A stretch of 64,000 nt of DNA from Brachybacterium halotolerans (GCF_016623465.1 NZ_JAEDAJ010000002.1:384093-448092), one strand, 5' to 3'. Positions 1 through 8,852 are shown, counted from the first letter of the stretch. Notes: generated by a model not told the origin, from the letters alone. Translations and numbers: made by a program.

Positions 1-672
1 CGACGAGACTAGGGGGAGCGTGCGAGAATCGCAACTCCTCGATTCGTCGTCAGCCAGAATCGCAAGCATCATGATGTCCGAGCTGGCCGTGGCAACCCAG
101 ACAGCTCCGGCTATCCCGACAACCGCGATGAACCCGGCGAGGTCCTGCTGACGGCGCGGCCACTGTCAGAGCCCGGCGCCACGGGAAGTGACCCGCCGCG
201 AGGCACCCATGAGGCGACCACACTGGCGGGCTACCGCGCGGTCGAGGCCGCAATGTCCTTACACCGTGCCTGCCGTCCTCCGCTCCCCCGAACACCTGCG
301 ATCACGTGCTCCTCTGCATCTGGAGTCTGACACCTCCAGAATCTTTTCCGTCAGACGGCTCCAGGCACGACTATTCGGCCCATCGGTGTCGGGTCGACTG
401 AGCTTTTCGCTCTTACTACCAGGCCGCGGTACTGCACGGATTCACTCCCTTCACCACCGACTCTTTGTGCCCCGCCCGCGCCGGAAACGTGCTGGTCGCC
501 AGGAGAACGAGCGCGTGGTTCAAGCACCTTCAGCAGCGGCGGCGCCTCATGCTGCTTCACCACCACGAACGTGATAGTGGAGGCACGACTGCGAAGCGGC
601 AGACCGCAGAAGCCGGGGCGCTGCCTTCACAATCGGCCACCGCGCTCTCCGGGATGGAATCGCCTGCCGGCG
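1..672. other. No supported gene (left edge)
   Basis: I see no convincing coding region here. Reading frames on both strands are Arg/Pro/Ser-rich and lack ribosome binding sites. On the minus strand within about 1-165 one frame contains a hydrophobic stretch (LAGFIAVVGIAGAVWVA) but it has no plausible start codon and runs off the left edge. It could be the remnant or end of a small membrane-protein gene. Confidence 0.4.
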
Positions 673-1506
673 TCAGTCCGCGGCACCCTCCTCGACGAAG
701 TGGGTGTCGTTCACGGACGTCGCCTTCCACGTGCCCGCCTCGTAGACGAGGGTGCTCACGGCGGCGTTCTCGATGCCTCCGTGCACGTTGCTGAGGTCCG
801 CCTTCAGCGTGGTCAGGACGCACATGATGGTGATGCCGCTGGAGACCACGAGGACATTGCCGCCCCCAGCCTTCGTCTGCGCAGCCCCGATCGCATCGAG
901 TGCCTTCAAGGCGCGCTCGGAGACGTCGGCCGACGTCTCCACCGGGAGATCGGTGTCCCCTGCGACGACAGCGATCGAGTCGAGGACATCGAGGTAGTCG
1001 AGCTTCCCCATGTCCGCCATCAGCGCCTTCTGGTCCGCGTATCCCTGATCCTCGGCGATTGCGTCCCACATGACCGCGTTCCTGTCCCCCTCGAACGGGC
1101 CGAAGGCCATCTCACGGAGGCGCTCGTCGCGCTCCGGTTCGAGGCTCGACCCGGCGGTGTCGAGCGCGTCGTGCGCGGTCGTGTAGTGGCGCACCATTTC
1201 GGCGCAGTATGCGCCGCCGAACTCGATTCCCGCCTTCGCGAGCCCCGTGCCGAGCTGCTTCGCGACCTTGCTTCCCGGATCCGTGAGCGGGGAGTCCGCC
1301 CAGCCTTGGACCCGGTCGAGCTCGTTGAGCAACGTCTCCCCGTGGCGCGTGAGGTAGATCGTCACGGGCTCGCCGCCGGCACCCGCTCCGTCGGAACCCG
1401 ATCCGCCAGAGCCCTTCGACGGTGCGCAGGCGACCAGGGAGGTCGTGGCCGCGGTGGCCACGGCTGCCGCGGCCAGGCCGCGCCGGGTGACTCGCGCTGT
1501 GCTCAT
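673..1506 (-). CDS. Histidine phosphatase (phosphoglycerate mutase-like) lipoprotein
   Basis: 277 residues. The N-terminus has a twin-arginine-like signal (Arg8-Arg9), a hydrophobic core and a lipobox LVAC with Cys27, so a membrane-anchored, extracytoplasmic protein is expected. A Gly/Ser linker (about 30-45) follows. The RHGE motif at 54-57 carries the phospho-accepting His55 of the histidine phosphatase superfamily, and REMAFGPFEG further on fits the same fold. Substrate unknown; phosphosugars or other phosphoesters are possible. I chose the start with MSTARV rather than an in-frame codon 57 bases upstream because that one lies inside the preceding gene's end. It follows the GH3 gene by 53 bases in the same direction, so it probably belongs to the beta-glucoside operon. 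Confident on family, not on substrate. Confidence 0.85.
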   Translation of the reverse strand: MSTARVTRRGLAAAAVATAATTSLVACAPSKGSGGSGSDGAGAGGEPVTIYLTRHGETLLNELDRVQGWADSPLTDPGSKVAKQLGTGLAKAGIEFGGAYCAEMVRHYTTAHDALDTAGSSLEPERDERLREMAFGPFEGDRNAVMWDAIAEDQGYADQKALMADMGKLDYLDVLDSIAVVAGDTDLPVETSADVSERALKALDAIGAAQTKAGGGNVLVVSSGITIMCVLTTLKADLSNVHGGIENAAVSTLVYEAGTWKATSVNDTHFVEEGAAD

Positions 1507-1559
1507 GCTGGTCTCCGTCTCGTGTGGGGAATCCGCCGCACGCCGGATGGCGGGGCCGG

Positions 1560-3353
1560 TCACAGCGTCAGTCCGTGGCCGAAGCGGAACAGGGGGTCCG
1601 CGGTGTCGAAGGGGACGTCGGAGCGGCTCGCGCGGACGGCCTCCATGCTGCGCGGCACCTCGAACGGGAGCCGGCCCTTCGCCTCGGCCGCGCCGGTGAG
1701 CACGTCCAGGAGGGCGCGCGGGCTCGCGCCGAAATCGGCCACGACGGCCGCCGCGGAGTCCACGATCGGCTCGAGGATCGCCGGGCGATCGAGGAACACG
1801 TCGACGACGGTCGGCACCTGCGCCGCGACCGCGGCCACATGGTCGAGCACGTGCTGGGGGAAGTCCAGGGAGCCCGAGTGGAAGAAGTTCTCGAAGGTCG
1901 TGCCGCGCTCCTCGAAGGGCGCTCGCAGTCGCAGCACGGCGGCGTCGGCCGCGGCCGGATCGTCCACGACGGTGCCGTACTCGGCGGCGACCTCCGGGTC
2001 GATGCCCTCGACGTACAGCGAGAGGCCGGAGCGCAGCGGGAGCGCCTGATCGTTGGTCAACACTGTGATCGCCGCGCGCTGCGCGCGCTCACCGGCCTCG
2101 CGGAACGAGGCGCTCCCGACGATCGAGGAAGCGCTGAGCTCATCCACGAAGGGATCGTCGAAGAGTCCCAGCCGGAACTTCTCGCGCAGCAGACGGCGGG
2201 CGGAGACGTCCAGCCGCTCCTCGCTCACGTCCCCGGAGCGAACCAGGTCGACGAGCAGTTCGGGGCACGACTCGCCGCCGAACTGATCGACACCGGCGTC
2301 CAGGGCCGCGACGATGCGCTCGCTCGGGCTCAGGTGCTCGAGCCCCCAGGCCCTCGCGGGGAACTCGTCGCCCATGATCGCGGCGTCGGTGAGCAGTCCC
2401 CAATCCGTGCAAACGACGCCGTCGAAGCCGAAGCGCTCGCGCAGCAGCCTGGTGATGACGGCGCGGTTGAAGCCGAACCCGACCTCCTCGAGCTCGGTGC
2501 CGACCGGCATCCCGTAGTACGGCATGATCTGGCTGGTGCCCGCGGCGAACGCCGCCTCGAAGGGCTTCAGGTGGTACTCGAAGTTGTGACCGGGGTACAC
2601 CTGCTCGCGCCCATGGGCGAAGTGGGGGTCCTCGCCGTCCTTCTGTGACCCGCCGCCGGGGAAGTGCTTCGTCATCGTCGCGACCGACCCCGGGCCGAGC
2701 TCCTCGCCCTGGAAGCCGCGGATGTAGGCCGTGACCAGCCGCGAGGTCAGCTCCGCGTCCTCCCCGAAGGTCGCGATCTGGCGGGACCAGCGGGGCTCGG
2801 TGGTGAGATCGATCTGCGGATGCAGTGCCACGCGCAGTCCGACCGCGGTGTACTCGGCGCGGGCTATGCGGCCGAACTCCTCGACCACGTCGGCGTCGCC
2901 GATCGCCGCGAGGCCCAGCTGCTCGGGCCACTGCGAGAAGGACCCGGCCAGCAGCGCGGCTCCCGGATTGTCGGTGAAGGAGTGCCGCGGGTCGGAGGAG
3001 AGGGTCACCGGGATGCCCAGGCGGGTCGAGCGCGCGTGGTCCTGGAGACGGTTGTGCCAGCGCGCCATGGTTGTGGCCTCGGGCGTCTCGCCGAGAACGT
3101 TGAAGTGCGTGAGCCGCCTGTCGTCGACGTACTCGGGGGTCGACGGCAGGCCGAAGGCCGGGTCCGCCTCGGCGAGCTCGCCGTCCACCCCCACCATGAT
3201 CATGGCGTGGAAGAAGAGTCCAGCCTTCTCCTCGACAGTCATCTGTCCGAGCAGGTTCTCGACCCGCGCGTCGATCGGCAGCGCGGGGTCGCGGAAGGTC
3301 GGGTCGATCCCCACTGCGGTGGGGGTGGTCTCGGGTCGCGGGGTGGTGCTCAT
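1560..3353 (-). CDS. Glycoside hydrolase family 3 protein (beta-glucosidase-like)
   Basis: 597 residues with no signal peptide, so cytoplasmic. The N-terminal barrel shows the GH3 landmarks TKHFPGGG near 229-235 and CTDWG, whose Asp317 should be the catalytic nucleophile. The C-terminal alpha/beta sandwich follows from about 420 and ends in the FRFGHGL-type tail (PLFRFGHGLTL) usual in GH3 beta-glucosidases. It is somewhat shorter than common bacterial GH3 enzymes, with no fibronectin-III-like C-terminal domain. It is read after the sugar carrier at 3433-4752 (79-base gap), so it probably cleaves an imported beta-glycoside. A start codon at 3353 is preceded by a GGAGAC-like ribosome site. Exact sugar specificity (glucoside, xyloside, N-acetylglucosaminide) cannot be read from sequence. 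Confidence 0.9.
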   Translation of the reverse strand: MSTTPRPETTPTAVGIDPTFRDPALPIDARVENLLGQMTVEEKAGLFFHAMIMVGVDGELAEADPAFGLPSTPEYVDDRRLTHFNVLGETPEATTMARWHNRLQDHARSTRLGIPVTLSSDPRHSFTDNPGAALLAGSFSQWPEQLGLAAIGDADVVEEFGRIARAEYTAVGLRVALHPQIDLTTEPRWSRQIATFGEDAELTSRLVTAYIRGFQGEELGPGSVATMTKHFPGGGSQKDGEDPHFAHGREQVYPGHNFEYHLKPFEAAFAAGTSQIMPYYGMPVGTELEEVGFGFNRAVITRLLRERFGFDGVVCTDWGLLTDAAIMGDEFPARAWGLEHLSPSERIVAALDAGVDQFGGESCPELLVDLVRSGDVSEERLDVSARRLLREKFRLGLFDDPFVDELSASSIVGSASFREAGERAQRAAITVLTNDQALPLRSGLSLYVEGIDPEVAAEYGTVVDDPAAADAAVLRLRAPFEERGTTFENFFHSGSLDFPQHVLDHVAAVAAQVPTVVDVFLDRPAILEPIVDSAAAVVADFGASPRALLDVLTGAAEAKGRLPFEVPRSMEAVRASRSDVPFDTADPLFRFGHGLTL

Positions 3354-3432
3354 CTGTCTCCGTGTTCCTGTCCCTGGTCCTGGTCGTTCGTCTCGGATGC
3401 CTCGGCGGGCGTCCGCCGGGCGGTTGGTCGGG

Positions 3433-4752
3433 TCACTTCACGGACTTGATGCGGTACACCAGGAGCGCGCCGCAGAGGGCGACGAGCGAGCCGAAGAGAT
3501 ACCACGTGGCATAGCCGCCGAGCGGGGTCATGGCTCCGAGCCCGATGATCGTGGGTGCGATGGCCGGGGCGATCGACTGCGGGATCGCATTGGCGATGTT
3601 CAGCACGCCCAGGTCCTTCGCGGTGTCCTCCGGGTTCGGCAGCACCTGGGTGGTCAGCGCCAGGTCGACGGAGAAGAAGGAACCGGCGCCGAGGCCGATG
3701 ATGCCCTGAGCGAGGATCACCAGCGGGATCGTCGGCGCCAGCGACAGCGTGACCAGGCCGATCACCATCACGATTCCTGCCACGGTGACGAAGATCCGGC
3801 GCCTGCCGATGCGATCGGACAGGATCCCGCTGAGAGGACTCGAGATCACCATCGCACCGGTCGAGGCGATGTTGGCGAGCAGAATCGTCGTGACGGCCTC
3901 CTGCTCGGAGAGCCCGAAGCTCTCGGTGAGGTAGTAGGGCAGGAACGTGGCAATGCCTGCGTAGCCGAACATGATCAGGAACTTGGTGATCCATGCCCAG
4001 CCGAAGTCGGGGTGCTTGACGGGGTTGAAGAGGAAGGATCCGAAGAACTGGCCGACCGTGAAACGGTGCGCGGGCTTCTGGGTGAGCTTGCGGTTCTTGA
4101 GCGTGATCCCGAAGAGCAGGCACAGCACGAGGGCGAGCGCCCCGGGCACGATGAACCGCGTCTGGTCGTTCGACAGGAAGTTGACGATGAGGCTGCCGGC
4201 CAGGATGCCCAGAGGCGTCGTGATGCCGACCAGGCCCGAGGCCTTACCTCTGCGCTCGGTCGGCACCTGGTCCGGCAGGGTGGCGTTCGCGGCAGCGAGC
4301 ACGGCGTTCATGGCGGTCTGCGCGATGCACCAGCCCACGAGGACGATCCAGATGGAGGAGGCGATACCGATCAGGCCGAGCGCGAGGAACCCGACCACGA
4401 CGCCGCCGATGATCCACGGTCGGCGCATGCCCAGGCTCGAGGTGGTGCGGTCCGAGAGTCGGCCCGCGAGCGGGTTGGCGACCAGCGCGAAAATAGCGCC
4501 GACACCCAGAACGAGACCCAGGTCCGCGGTGGCCTGGGCGGTCGTGGCCGAGAGGTGCTGCACCTTGAAAGCCATCGACACCATGACCGGCGTCAGCAGC
4601 GCCACGTAGATGCCGAAGTTCGCCCCGGCCAGCGCGGGTACGTAGCCGCGCGGCTCATGGCCAGGGGTTGTCGGGGCGCTCGACGCGGCGGCTGCGACCA
4701 GGTTCTCCGGGTCCGCGGAGAGCGATTCCGGTCGTGATGACGACTCTGTCAT
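3433..4752 (-). CDS. MFS transporter, probable sugar/glycoside carrier
   Basis: 439 residues. About twelve hydrophobic segments are visible with the major-facilitator signature between helices 2 and 3 (NPLAGRLSDRTTS) and a repeat of it in the second half (SPLSGILSDRIGRR). A ~20-residue polar N-terminus precedes the first helix. The start at 4752 is chosen over one 30 bases upstream because GAAAGGAT lies at normal spacing before it. It is the first gene of a leftward unit with the GH3 glycosidase and the phosphatase, and it is divergent from the tandem TetR regulator. I infer import of a beta-glycoside that the GH3 enzyme then cleaves. A drug-efflux role, common for MFS genes beside TetR regulators, is less likely given the glycosidase. 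Confidence 0.85.
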   Translation of the reverse strand: MTESSSRPESLSADPENLVAAAASSAPTTPGHEPRGYVPALAGANFGIYVALLTPVMVSMAFKVQHLSATTAQATADLGLVLGVGAIFALVANPLAGRLSDRTTSSLGMRRPWIIGGVVVGFLALGLIGIASSIWIVLVGWCIAQTAMNAVLAAANATLPDQVPTERRGKASGLVGITTPLGILAGSLIVNFLSNDQTRFIVPGALALVLCLLFGITLKNRKLTQKPAHRFTVGQFFGSFLFNPVKHPDFGWAWITKFLIMFGYAGIATFLPYYLTESFGLSEQEAVTTILLANIASTGAMVISSPLSGILSDRIGRRRIFVTVAGIVMVIGLVTLSLAPTIPLVILAQGIIGLGAGSFFSVDLALTTQVLPNPEDTAKDLGVLNIANAIPQSIAPAIAPTIIGLGAMTPLGGYATWYLFGSLVALCGALLVYRIKSVK

Positions 4753-4794
4753 GGGGGTGATCCTTTCGGTGCTGGGCGCCACTGCCCACGGGGA

Positions 4795-4846
4795 GCGTAG
4801 CCCAAAAATCGACCGATTGGTTAGCTTCTTGGCTCTCGCATAGAAT
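4795..4846. promoter_or_regulatory. Divergent promoters with central TetR-type operator candidate
   Basis: Rightward promoter: TTGGTT at 4817-4822, 18-base spacer, TAGAAT at 4841-4846, 25 bases before the GTG start at 4872. Leftward: a TACGCT -10 box (4800-4795, minus strand) for the MFS gene. Between them an imperfect inverted repeat at about 4808-4823, with the core ACCGATTGGT, overlaps the rightward -35 box. That placement fits autorepression by the TetR-like protein. The sites are seen; the binding is inferred. Confidence 0.5.
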
Positions 4847-4871
4847 TGGCCAGCTTGCAGAGGAGGTCAGC

Positions 4872-6020
4872 GTGGGGACGACGACGGTGCAGCGGTACGC
4901 GGCGGGTCGAGCGCGCGAGGTCGAGCTGCTCGACGCGGCGAGCTCGCTCTTCGCCGAACGCGACTTCGGCGGCGTCTCGCTGCGCGACATCGCCGCGCGC
5001 ACGGGGATTTCGCACGCATCCGTACTGCGCTACTACCCGTCGAAGGACGCGATCCTCCGGGCGCTCCTGGACCGCTGGGAGCAGGGGAACATCGCCTTCT
5101 CCCGCGAGCATCCCGAGCTGCGGGGGCCCGAGCTCACGATGGCACTCGCCCGGCGCAACGATGCCGTGCCCGGGTACGTCGAGCTGTTCGCGGTTCTCGC
5201 CGGGGAGGCGACGCCCAGCCAACACCCGGCCCATGACCATTTCGCACGCCGGTACCGCGATCTCCGCGGCGGTTTCGACAACCCTGGACAGGCACCCGAA
5301 CCAGGGCTCAGTGCCCTCTGGGACGGTCTCCAGATCATGTCCTTGTACATCGACGAGCTACAGGTCCCTGACGAGCTCGCCGCGTTCCTCGGGGGCGCCG
5401 GCGCGCCAAGGCGCGCGTGGGACCTCCCCGAGCCCCCCGCGGAGGCCCTCGGGCGCGAGGCGGGAGCCGGGTACTCGAAGGGCCGGCGCCGGCGCGCAGA
5501 GATTGTCAGAAACGCCTCTCGACTCTTTGCCGAACGCGGCTTCCTCGCGACCAGCCTCAGCGAGATCGCGCGCCACGCGGGAGTCTCGAAGTCGACCCTC
5601 GTGCATCACATCGGCACGAAGAACAACTTGCTAGCCTCCGTGCTGCAGGCGCGAGACCACGCGGTCATCGAGACCTTCGACGCCGATGGCGGGATGCGAC
5701 TCTCTGATCTCGTGACCGGATCCCGGTTGAACGAGCTCAGCTCAGGCCTCGTCGAGCTGTACACAGTTATGGTGTGCGAGGCGACGAGCCCTCTCCACCC
5801 CGCCCATGACTACTTCTCCCGGCGCTACCGGAACACAGTCTCCCGGTTCGCCGAGCTGTTGCGCGCCGAAGCACCGGGGATCCCCGATCCGCTACGCTCC
5901 GCGACCTGGTTCGTGGCCACGTGGGACGGCCTCCAGATCCAGTGGCTGTACGACCGCGACGCGGTGGACGTCCCCGGAACCCTCGCACGCCTGCTCGCGG
6001 ACCTCTCGACGCGCGACTGA
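4872..6020 (+). CDS. Tandem-duplicated TetR regulator (two TetR units in one chain)
   Basis: 382 residues, about twice the usual TetR length. Two complete TetR units are visible: the first helix-turn-helix at about 14-60 (LFAERDFGGVSLRDIAARTG) and the second at about 207-255 (LFAERGFLATSLSEIARHAG). Each is followed by a ligand-domain segment with a shared motif (HPAHDHFARRYR / HPAHDYFSRRYR and WDGLQI.SLY / WDGLQI.WLY). The first C-terminal domain is shorter. TetR proteins normally act as homodimers, so this looks like a covalent pseudo-dimer (inference). GTG start with AGAGGAGG at ideal spacing. The gene is divergent from the MFS-GH3 unit and likely represses it. The halves are far from identical, so the duplication is old and the two heads may recognise different half-sites. 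Confidence 0.88.
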   Translation: MGTTTVQRYAAGRAREVELLDAASSLFAERDFGGVSLRDIAARTGISHASVLRYYPSKDAILRALLDRWEQGNIAFSREHPELRGPELTMALARRNDAVPGYVELFAVLAGEATPSQHPAHDHFARRYRDLRGGFDNPGQAPEPGLSALWDGLQIMSLYIDELQVPDELAAFLGGAGAPRRAWDLPEPPAEALGREAGAGYSKGRRRRAEIVRNASRLFAERGFLATSLSEIARHAGVSKSTLVHHIGTKNNLLASVLQARDHAVIETFDADGGMRLSDLVTGSRLNELSSGLVELYTVMVCEATSPLHPAHDYFSRRYRNTVSRFAELLRAEAPGIPDPLRSATWFVATWDGLQIQWLYDRDAVDVPGTLARLLADLSTRD

Positions 6021-6575
6021 CGACGGGTCGACGCCCGGGCGGACCGGAAGCACGCCCTCGCACGACAGCACCGCGCCCAGCTACGCGACCCCTGTCCTGA
6101 CAACGGCACCCGTCGCGGTCCTCGTGCCTGCGCCGGTGATCGTCCTCGACATCTTCCCCCATCTCACCGTGGTGGTCATCGCTCTGCGAGCGCCCACGCC
6201 AAGCAACTCATCCTCCAGACGCCCACCATCCCCACGGCTGTCGGGTCCCCGCTCGACAGCCCCTCCCCCTCCCCCACCTTCCCCGTCACGCCACCACCGC
6301 CCACAGGAAGCACCAAGACGATTCGGTGCACCCCACGGGCCTTGCTCCCTGCGCCGCGTACTGGACGAAGGCGGACTTCCCCGGCAGACAAGCGCGGGGA
6401 CGGACCCGGCGGGCCATGGTCGCCCCTGCGACTGGCCCCTGAAAGCTCATCGCGCCCACCAGAGCAAACAGTCTCCGCTTCGGTGCGGGAGGTACGATCG
6501 GTCGCAGATCCCGGGAGCGGCACAGCAGCCCAACGACGAGCAGGCGCACCTCCCCGAACATGGGTGGAGCCTCCG
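6021..6575. other. Gene-free stretch at the start of the accessory island
   Basis: No coding region is supported. Frames in both directions are proline/arginine-rich and lack ribosome sites. The stretch marks the change from high-GC metabolic genes to the lower-GC region that follows. Confidence 0.4.
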
Positions 6576-6782
6576 ATGACTACCCTCGAACTCACCGACC
6601 CAGACGGCGACTGCCTCACCATCACCATCGACTCCGGATCGATCTGGATCACCTGCACCAACGACGATGACGAGGTGACCGTCGGCCCGTTCGCCCCCGA
6701 CCAACTGGACTCGCTCTCTCGTACCGCAGCCAGGCACTCACGACCCTGGGCCGAAGCGAACAAGCGGCACCCGCGGCGATAA
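6576..6782 (+). CDS. Small acidic protein of unknown function
   Basis: 68 residues, starting MTTLELTDPDGDCLTITIDS. I do not recognise it. The sequence alternates hydrophobic and polar residues as in a small beta-strand fold, has an acidic middle (TNDDDEVTV) and a basic C-terminus. The start has GGTGGAG 7 bases upstream. It is the first plausible gene of the island and is followed closely by another very short frame at 6824. No membrane segment or signal is visible. Confidence 0.5.
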   Translation: MTTLELTDPDGDCLTITIDSGSIWITCTNDDDEVTVGPFAPDQLDSLSRTAARHSRPWAEANKRHPRR

Positions 6783-6823
6783 ACATGCGGTCGATTGTCC
6801 GGCCCGCCGAGCACACTGCTCCC

Positions 6824-6991
6824 ATGGCGAGGAGCATGCGTGAGCGGGACGCTGAGTGGGCGCACGAGGTGCGGATGAGGATCGAGCATCGGGTGCACCC
6901 GTACTTCGAGCCGCCCGCACCGCCAGCCGGTGACGAGTGGGCGCGCCGTGGCGAGGAGTCTCAGGATCCGGGCGACTGGGAGGCAGCGTAG
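6824..6991 (+). CDS. Possible short hypothetical protein
   Basis: 55 residues (MARSMRERDAEWAHEVRMRI...), charged, with a likely amphipathic helix followed by a proline-rich part. No clear ribosome site. An alternative in-frame start lies at 6785. It sits between two better-supported rightward genes, which is the main argument for it. Function unknown. Confidence 0.3.
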   Translation: MARSMRERDAEWAHEVRMRIEHRVHPYFEPPAPPAGDEWARRGEESQDPGDWEAA

Positions 6992-7037
6992 TACCTGAGA
7001 GACTGGTGCACACGTTCGAGAGAGTTGGAGGCACACG

Positions 7038-8153
7038 ATGACAGATGGCTCGTACCGTGGCGTGCGAGTGCTCCTGGTGTCGGATCCGGGGCTTCCGACT
7101 CGGCGCTCACAGTCCATAAAGGATGACCTTCAGGAACATTTGAATGAGGTGTTCAGTCCGCCGGTGGAGTTGCACACGCGCACGGCGATGCTTCGCCTAC
7201 GGCCGGATAACTCTCTCGACCTCAGCGATGCAGTGCAGCTTGCGGAGGAGTACGAGCGCCCGGACGTGGTGCTGCTGTTGACGGAGATTCCTCGCCTCAC
7301 TGACGGGAGACCCCTGATCGCGGAGATCTTCCCCGACGAGCAGGTGGCGGTGATCTCGTGCCCGACCCTCGGAGCGTTCGCCAGCCGGCGACGCATCCTG
7401 GACACCCTCATGGACTGCATTCTGAGGATGAAGCCGACGGGCGAACCGCGCGATCCGTCGCCGTTCGGTCGATCCTGGCTTCACTGGAGTGACGCTGAAG
7501 AAGCGGGGGCCCACTCGACTCTCCATGCCAACCCGGCGGTCGGTGGGGTGCGGACCGTTCTGGGGATGGTCGCCGGCAATGAACCGCGCAAGACCGCTCC
7601 ACGGCTCTCGAGCGCGCTGGCAGCGGCCTCAGCGACCGGGGCGTTCGGGATTTTCTACAGCTCGATCTGGGCAATGTCCACGTACCTCTCGACGCCGCGC
7701 CTGCTCAGCATCGGAGTGCTCGCGATAGGCGCCATGGTGGTGTGGTTGATCGTCAGCAACGCGTTGTGGGATTCGCCGAAGCGGAGCTCTCTGGCTCGAG
7801 TCGTGCTGCTGTACAACCTCTCCACGGTCATGACGCTGCTGGTCTGCGTGGTCGCCCTCTACCTGGCTCTCGTCCTCCTGATCCTGGCCGGTGGGCTGAT
7901 CGCCATCTCGCCGGATTACATGGCCACGATCATCGGGGAGACACCTACCTTCGCGACGTACCTTGACATCGCGTGGCTCAGTGCGGCGATGGGTGTCGTT
8001 GCCGGCGCACTCGGCTCGAGCTTCGATCGGGAGACGAACCTCCGCACCCTCACGCACGGGCAGCGCGAGCGCCAGCGCCGATACACCGAGGAGAACGAGC
8101 GCGACTCGGGCCCGGTCGCAACTTCGGCGAATCACGACCGTCAGTCAACGTGA
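7038..8153 (+). CDS. Membrane protein of unknown function with soluble N-terminal domain
   Basis: 371 residues. Residues 1-130 form a soluble alpha/beta-like domain (VRVLLVSDPG..., then PDVVLLLTEIP, VAVISCPTLG) that resembles a nucleotide- or receiver-like fold without a recognisable catalytic motif. About four membrane segments follow (roughly 195-215, 222-243, 257-292 as one long or two helices, 308-330) and a charged tail. TTGGAGG lies at good spacing before the ATG. Its stop overlaps the GTG of the next gene (GTGA), so the two are translationally coupled. G+C at third positions is lower than in flanking metabolic genes. I do not recognise the family. Confidence 0.7.
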   Translation: MTDGSYRGVRVLLVSDPGLPTRRSQSIKDDLQEHLNEVFSPPVELHTRTAMLRLRPDNSLDLSDAVQLAEEYERPDVVLLLTEIPRLTDGRPLIAEIFPDEQVAVISCPTLGAFASRRRILDTLMDCILRMKPTGEPRDPSPFGRSWLHWSDAEEAGAHSTLHANPAVGGVRTVLGMVAGNEPRKTAPRLSSALAAASATGAFGIFYSSIWAMSTYLSTPRLLSIGVLAIGAMVVWLIVSNALWDSPKRSSLARVVLLYNLSTVMTLLVCVVALYLALVLLILAGGLIAISPDYMATIIGETPTFATYLDIAWLSAAMGVVAGALGSSFDRETNLRTLTHGQRERQRRYTEENERDSGPVATSANHDRQST

Positions 8154-8494
8154 GCGAGCTTGAGCGGTACACGGCATCGGAGCCCATCGAGCAGATCATC
8201 TCCTCCGTGCTCATCGGCTACCGGCTCGCGATCCGTGGCGGCACACCGGTGGAGTCGATGCCCTGGCACCGCGACGACACCCTGCCCCGCTACTCCGTGC
8301 GGGTGTCGACGCCCGACGACACCATCGTCTACACCGCGCACGTATGGGCGGGCCGCGACGACGAGCTCGAGGAGCACCTGCGCCGGTGGCTGCTCGAGCG
8401 GATCAACATCGCGGGCACGAAGCGCGGCCACGGGCGGCGACCGAACCCGTGGTGGTCCTCCGTGCGGAGGAAGGCGAACCCGGGCCGGGCATGA
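8150..8494 (+). CDS. Small hypothetical protein coupled to the membrane protein
   Basis: 114 residues starting at a GTG that overlaps the previous stop codon (GTGA). The sequence (ELERYTASEPIEQIISSVLIGYRLAIRGGT...) mixes helices and strands, has a likely beta section around YSVRVSTPDDTIVYTAHVW, and a basic, Trp-containing tail (RRPNPWWSSVRRK). No signal or membrane segment. Coupling with the upstream membrane protein suggests they work together. It ends directly before a strong hairpin. Family not recognised. Confidence 0.6.
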   Translation: MSELERYTASEPIEQIISSVLIGYRLAIRGGTPVESMPWHRDDTLPRYSVRVSTPDDTIVYTAHVWAGRDDELEEHLRRWLLERINIAGTKRGHGRRPNPWWSSVRRKANPGRA

Positions 8495-8495
8495 C

Positions 8496-8536
8496 GAAGC
8501 CCCGACCTCGACCGTGAGGTCAGGATGGGGCGCTTC
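8496..8536. terminator. Bidirectional GC-rich hairpin between convergent genes
   Basis: Arms GAAGC-CCCGACCTC and GAGGTC-AGGA-TGGGGCGCTTC can fold into a long stem with small internal loops. It lies 2 bases after the rightward gene's stop and 5 bases before the leftward small membrane-protein stop, so it can serve both strands. It is one of several similar hairpins in 8.5-14 kb. Confidence 0.6.
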
Positions 8537-8540
8537 GCTG

Positions 8541-8696
8541 TTACTCCGGGTCGTGATGGCCTCGTCGTGCAGCGTCGCGGTGCCCCTCGGAGACGCCGCG
8601 GCGGATGATCCAGATGGCCAGCCTGATCACGAAGGCGAGCACGAGGGCCACGATGATGACGATCGCGATGATGTGGGGCGCGGAGAGTTCACTCAT
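8541..8696 (-). CDS. 51-residue single-span membrane protein
   Basis: Starts MSELSAPHIIAIVIIVALVL. One strong transmembrane helix covers about residues 8-31, followed by a short basic cytoplasmic-type tail (RRGVSEGHRDAARRGHHDPE). No cleavable signal site is evident. There is no clear ribosome site directly upstream. It converges on the 8150-8494 gene with a shared hairpin between the stops. Such short one-helix proteins occur in phages and small regulatory systems, but nothing here fixes a role. Confidence 0.5.
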   Translation of the reverse strand: MSELSAPHIIAIVIIVALVLAFVIRLAIWIIRRGVSEGHRDAARRGHHDPE

Positions 8697-8790
8697 GCGT
8701 AGCACGCTATGCACGGCACTCCGGTGTCGGGTCCGTCATCAGTAGCGGATAGAATCCGTCCTTGGTCGGGTGCCTAGTCCCCGGAAGCAG

Positions 8791-8828
8791 GAAGCGCCCA
8801 CATCTCCTGGAGGGGGCGGGGGCGCTTC
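8791..8828. terminator. Hairpin terminator candidate downstream of 8853-9029 gene
   Basis: Nine-base arms GAAGCGCCC (8791-8799) and GGGCGCTTC (8820-8828), with a C-rich/G-rich interior. It lies 25 bases beyond the stop of the leftward small gene. It shares the AAGCGCCC/GGGCGCTT arm with other hairpins of this region. Confidence 0.55.
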
Positions 8829-8852
8829 ACTGTCTATAGGTAGTCGCTCGGG

